NCBI GenBank assembly: GCA_048527645.1 | Contig: DBGFNI010000066.1 | Span: forward strand, 1 to 9,458 | Direction of reading: 5' to 3' | Length of the DNA stretch: 9,458 nucleotides | Source: HGM12669 sp048527645 | GTDB lineage: Bacteria; Bacillota; Clostridia; Oscillospirales; CAG-272 | Shown here: positions 7,986-9,458 of the stretch, in pieces | How positions within the stretch are numbered: the stretch's first letter is position 1 | How the letters are laid out: every line of letters starts with the position of its first letter | Position numbers and translations under genes: made by a program | The notes under the pieces: model-generated | Told to the model about the DNA's origin: nothing | Seen by the model: the letters and a program-made list of their open reading frames with translations, nothing else | Databases searched by the model: none

Positions 7986-7992
7986 CTCCTCC
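7986..7992 (-). promoter_or_regulatory. Shine-Dalgarno site of truA
   Basis: On the minus strand this reads GGAGGAG, with the GGAGG core 6 bases before the ATG at 7981. It supports the short TruA start over the in-frame Met at 8056. Confidence 0.85.
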
Positions 7993-7995
7993 AGA

Positions 7996-8799
7996 TCAAA
8001 TCAAATTCAACAAGATCACCAGCGTGCCGAACAGCGCCATCCCGGCCAAAAAGCAAAAATCGTATGCGTGAAAATGCAGACGGTTCATTTTAGTTCTGCC
8101 CGTTCCTCCGCGATAACACCTGCACTCCATTGCCACCGCAAGCTCGGTTGCGCGGTTGATTGCAGAGATAAACAGCGGCACCATGATCGGGATCAGCGCT
8201 TTTGCACGCTTGAGCAGACTGCCGCTTGAAAAGTCCGCGCCGCGGGATTTCTGTGCGTTCATGATTTTATCCGTCTCCTCCACAAGCGTGGGGATAAAGC
8301 GCAGCGCAATCGTCATCATCATCGAAAACTCGTGCACCGGCAAATGCAGCTTTTGCAGCGGTGCGAGCAGACTTTCCAGTCCGTCGGTCAGCGCAATGGG
8401 CGAGGTGGTATAGGTCAGCAGAACGCCCGTTCCGATTACCAGCGTCACAATCCGCACGATCATAAACAGTGCAAACCGAATGCCCTCCGGGTAGATATGG
8501 ATAAACTTCCATTCGATCAGCGGAACCTCACCGCCCGTCCAGAAAACATTGATCATAGCAGTGAAAACGATAATGAACAGAATGGGCTTCATCCCGCGCA
8601 AAATCAGGCGCACAGAAAGACTGCTGAGCATGATCAGAACAAAAGCGCTGCACAAAACCGCCGCATACGACGCAACGGATTTTGCAAGAAAGATCCAGAC
8701 AATATATAAAACCGTCAGGATGATTTTCATCCGCGGATCCAGTTTGTGGAGAATCGAATTTCCCGGGAAATACTGTCCCAGTGTCAAATCTTTGAGCAT
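7996..8799 (-). CDS. ecfT: ECF transporter transmembrane component EcfT
   Basis: This 267-residue membrane protein is the T component of a group II ECF importer. It couples the EcfA1/EcfA2 ATPase pair to exchangeable S components that bind vitamins or metal ions. Hydrophobic helices occur at about 25-40, 43-60, 71-87, 107-130 and 245-265. The family N-terminal pattern (LGQYFPGNSILHKLDPRMK) and the cytoplasmic coupling helices are clear: TIALRFIPTLVEETDKIMNAQKSRGADF (163-190) and AMECRCYRGGTGRTKM (223-238). The two coupling motifs, usually Ala-Arg-Ser/Gly, read S-R-G (185-187) and C-R-C (226-228); both arginines are kept. The gene starts 12 bases after ecfA2, and an AGG just before the ecfA2 stop may act as its ribosome binding site. 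ecfA1 is presumably upstream, outside the window. Confidence 0.96.
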   Translation of the reverse strand: MLKDLTLGQYFPGNSILHKLDPRMKIILTVLYIVWIFLAKSVASYAAVLCSAFVLIMLSSLSVRLILRGMKPILFIIVFTAMINVFWTGGEVPLIEWKFIHIYPEGIRFALFMIVRIVTLVIGTGVLLTYTTSPIALTDGLESLLAPLQKLHLPVHEFSMMMTIALRFIPTLVEETDKIMNAQKSRGADFSSGSLLKRAKALIPIMVPLFISAINRATELAVAMECRCYRGGTGRTKMNRLHFHAYDFCFLAGMALFGTLVILLNLI

Positions 8800-8811
8800 A
8801 GTACTATTTGT

Positions 8812-9458
8812 TTACCTGTTCTTTTTTTCCAAAAGCGCGATGATTGCATCATACGCCTGCTGTACACTGAAAACGCTGCGCGGCACATCAAAGCCCGCGT
8901 CTGCAAGACCGTTTGCAACACGGGTGATCTGCGGAACATTCAGCCCCATCTGCACAAGCGCCTCCCCGTTTGCAAAAACATGTTCCTTGGTGTCATGGTC
9001 AATCAGCTTCCCGTTTTTCAAAACGGCCAGCCGATCGGCATACACCGCCATATCTTCCATGGAATGGCTGATGATAATCATGGTTTTTCCCGTTTTTTCC
9101 TGATATGCGCGGATACCGCCGAGAATTTCGCGTCTGCCGCGCGGATCCAGCCCCGCTGCCGGCTCGTCCAGCACCAGAACCTCCGGCTCCATCGCCATAA
9201 TCCCGGCGATGGCAACACGCCGTTTTTGTCCGCCGGAGAGTTCAAACGGCGATTTGGAAAGCATTTCGCCGCTGATGCCGCAGAATTTTGCGCTTTGCAT
9301 CACGCGCCGCCGAATCTCCTCTTCATCCAGCCCCATATTGGTCGGACCATATGCAATGTCCTTCAAAACAGTTTCTTCAAACAACTGATACTCCGGGTAT
9401 TGGAAAACCAGCCCGACACGCGTGCGAATCTTCTGCATCTGCTTGGGATCCTGCCAGA
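8812..9458 (-). CDS. ecfA2: ECF transporter ATPase EcfA2, 5' part outside window
   Basis: The last 214 residues of an ABC ATPase that energises ECF vitamin/metal importers are present; the frame stays open through the right edge, so the Walker A region and start codon lie outside. Visible are the Q-loop in GLVFQYPEYQLFEETV, the signature LSGGQKRRVAIAGI, Walker B VLVLDEP with the catalytic Glu, the D-loop AGLDP and the switch His in ISHSMED. The FQYPEYQLFEETV form of the Q-loop and the position directly before ecfT indicate EcfA2 rather than EcfA1. The C-terminal extension (from about MGLNVPQITRV) is the ECF-specific domain that helps dimerisation with EcfA1. Family length is about 280-290 residues, so roughly 70 are missing. 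No internal defect is visible. The Met codon at 9438 is internal, not the start. Confidence 0.96.
   Translation of the reverse strand, partial: WQDPKQMQKIRTRVGLVFQYPEYQLFEETVLKDIAYGPTNMGLDEEEIRRRVMQSAKFCGISGEMLSKSPFELSGGQKRRVAIAGIMAMEPEVLVLDEPAAGLDPRGRREILGGIRAYQEKTGKTMIIISHSMEDMAVYADRLAVLKNGKLIDHDTKEHVFANGEALVQMGLNVPQITRVANGLADAGFDVPRSVFSVQQAYDAIIALLEKKNR

Noticed and set aside
7982..8056. A longer TruA starting at 8056
   Set aside because: The 25 extra residues overlap ecfT, show no TruA character, and the ATG at 7981 has a strong Shine-Dalgarno site.

Overview
The window looks like a chromosomal segment of a low-to-mid G+C Gram-positive anaerobe, most likely a member of the Clostridia (Oscillospirales/Ruminococcaceae-like). 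This rests on the ecfA2-ecfT-truA gene order, the DUF5711-like plus CvpA pair, a ClpE-type zinc-finger Clp ATPase and strong GGAGG-type ribosome binding sites. The taxon is inferred, not proven. All seven genes lie on the minus strand, separated by only 12 to 58 bases. I see no convincing promoter, operator, hairpin terminator, RNA gene, CRISPR array or mobile element. The segment reads as one co-directional run, possibly one or two operons, transcribed from high to low coordinates.

In transcription order the right part (about 9458 to 7211) is housekeeping. It holds the 3' part of ecfA2 and all of ecfT, which form the shared energising module of ECF-type vitamin/metal importers, followed by truA, a tRNA pseudouridine synthase. 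The middle (7188 to 5222) holds two membrane-associated proteins: a single-pass protein with a probable extracytoplasmic beta-propeller (DUF5711-like) and a CvpA-family four-helix protein with an unusually long Gln-rich loop. Next comes a 780-residue Clp ATPase (5163 to 2821) with an N-terminal four-cysteine zinc finger, two intact AAA+ modules and a VGF ClpP-docking loop.

The left part (2778 to base 1 and beyond) is the surprise. It is one uninterrupted frame of at least 926 codons encoding a P2-type (Ca2+-pump-like) P-type ATPase homologue with the family's domain order and membrane layout. Every catalytic signature I could align is altered. The phosphorylation site DKTGT reads PKEGV (the Asp is Pro337), TGES reads TEKN, the M4 PEGL reads SEML, DPPR reads VPFL, TGD reads AEN and GDGVND reads GHDLSD. 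The framework between these motifs is well kept and the frame is open. This points to a pseudo-pump, a P-type ATPase fold kept for a non-canonical role, rather than to a working pump or an old pseudogene. Its position directly downstream of an intact Clp unfoldase is suggestive, but any functional link is speculation.
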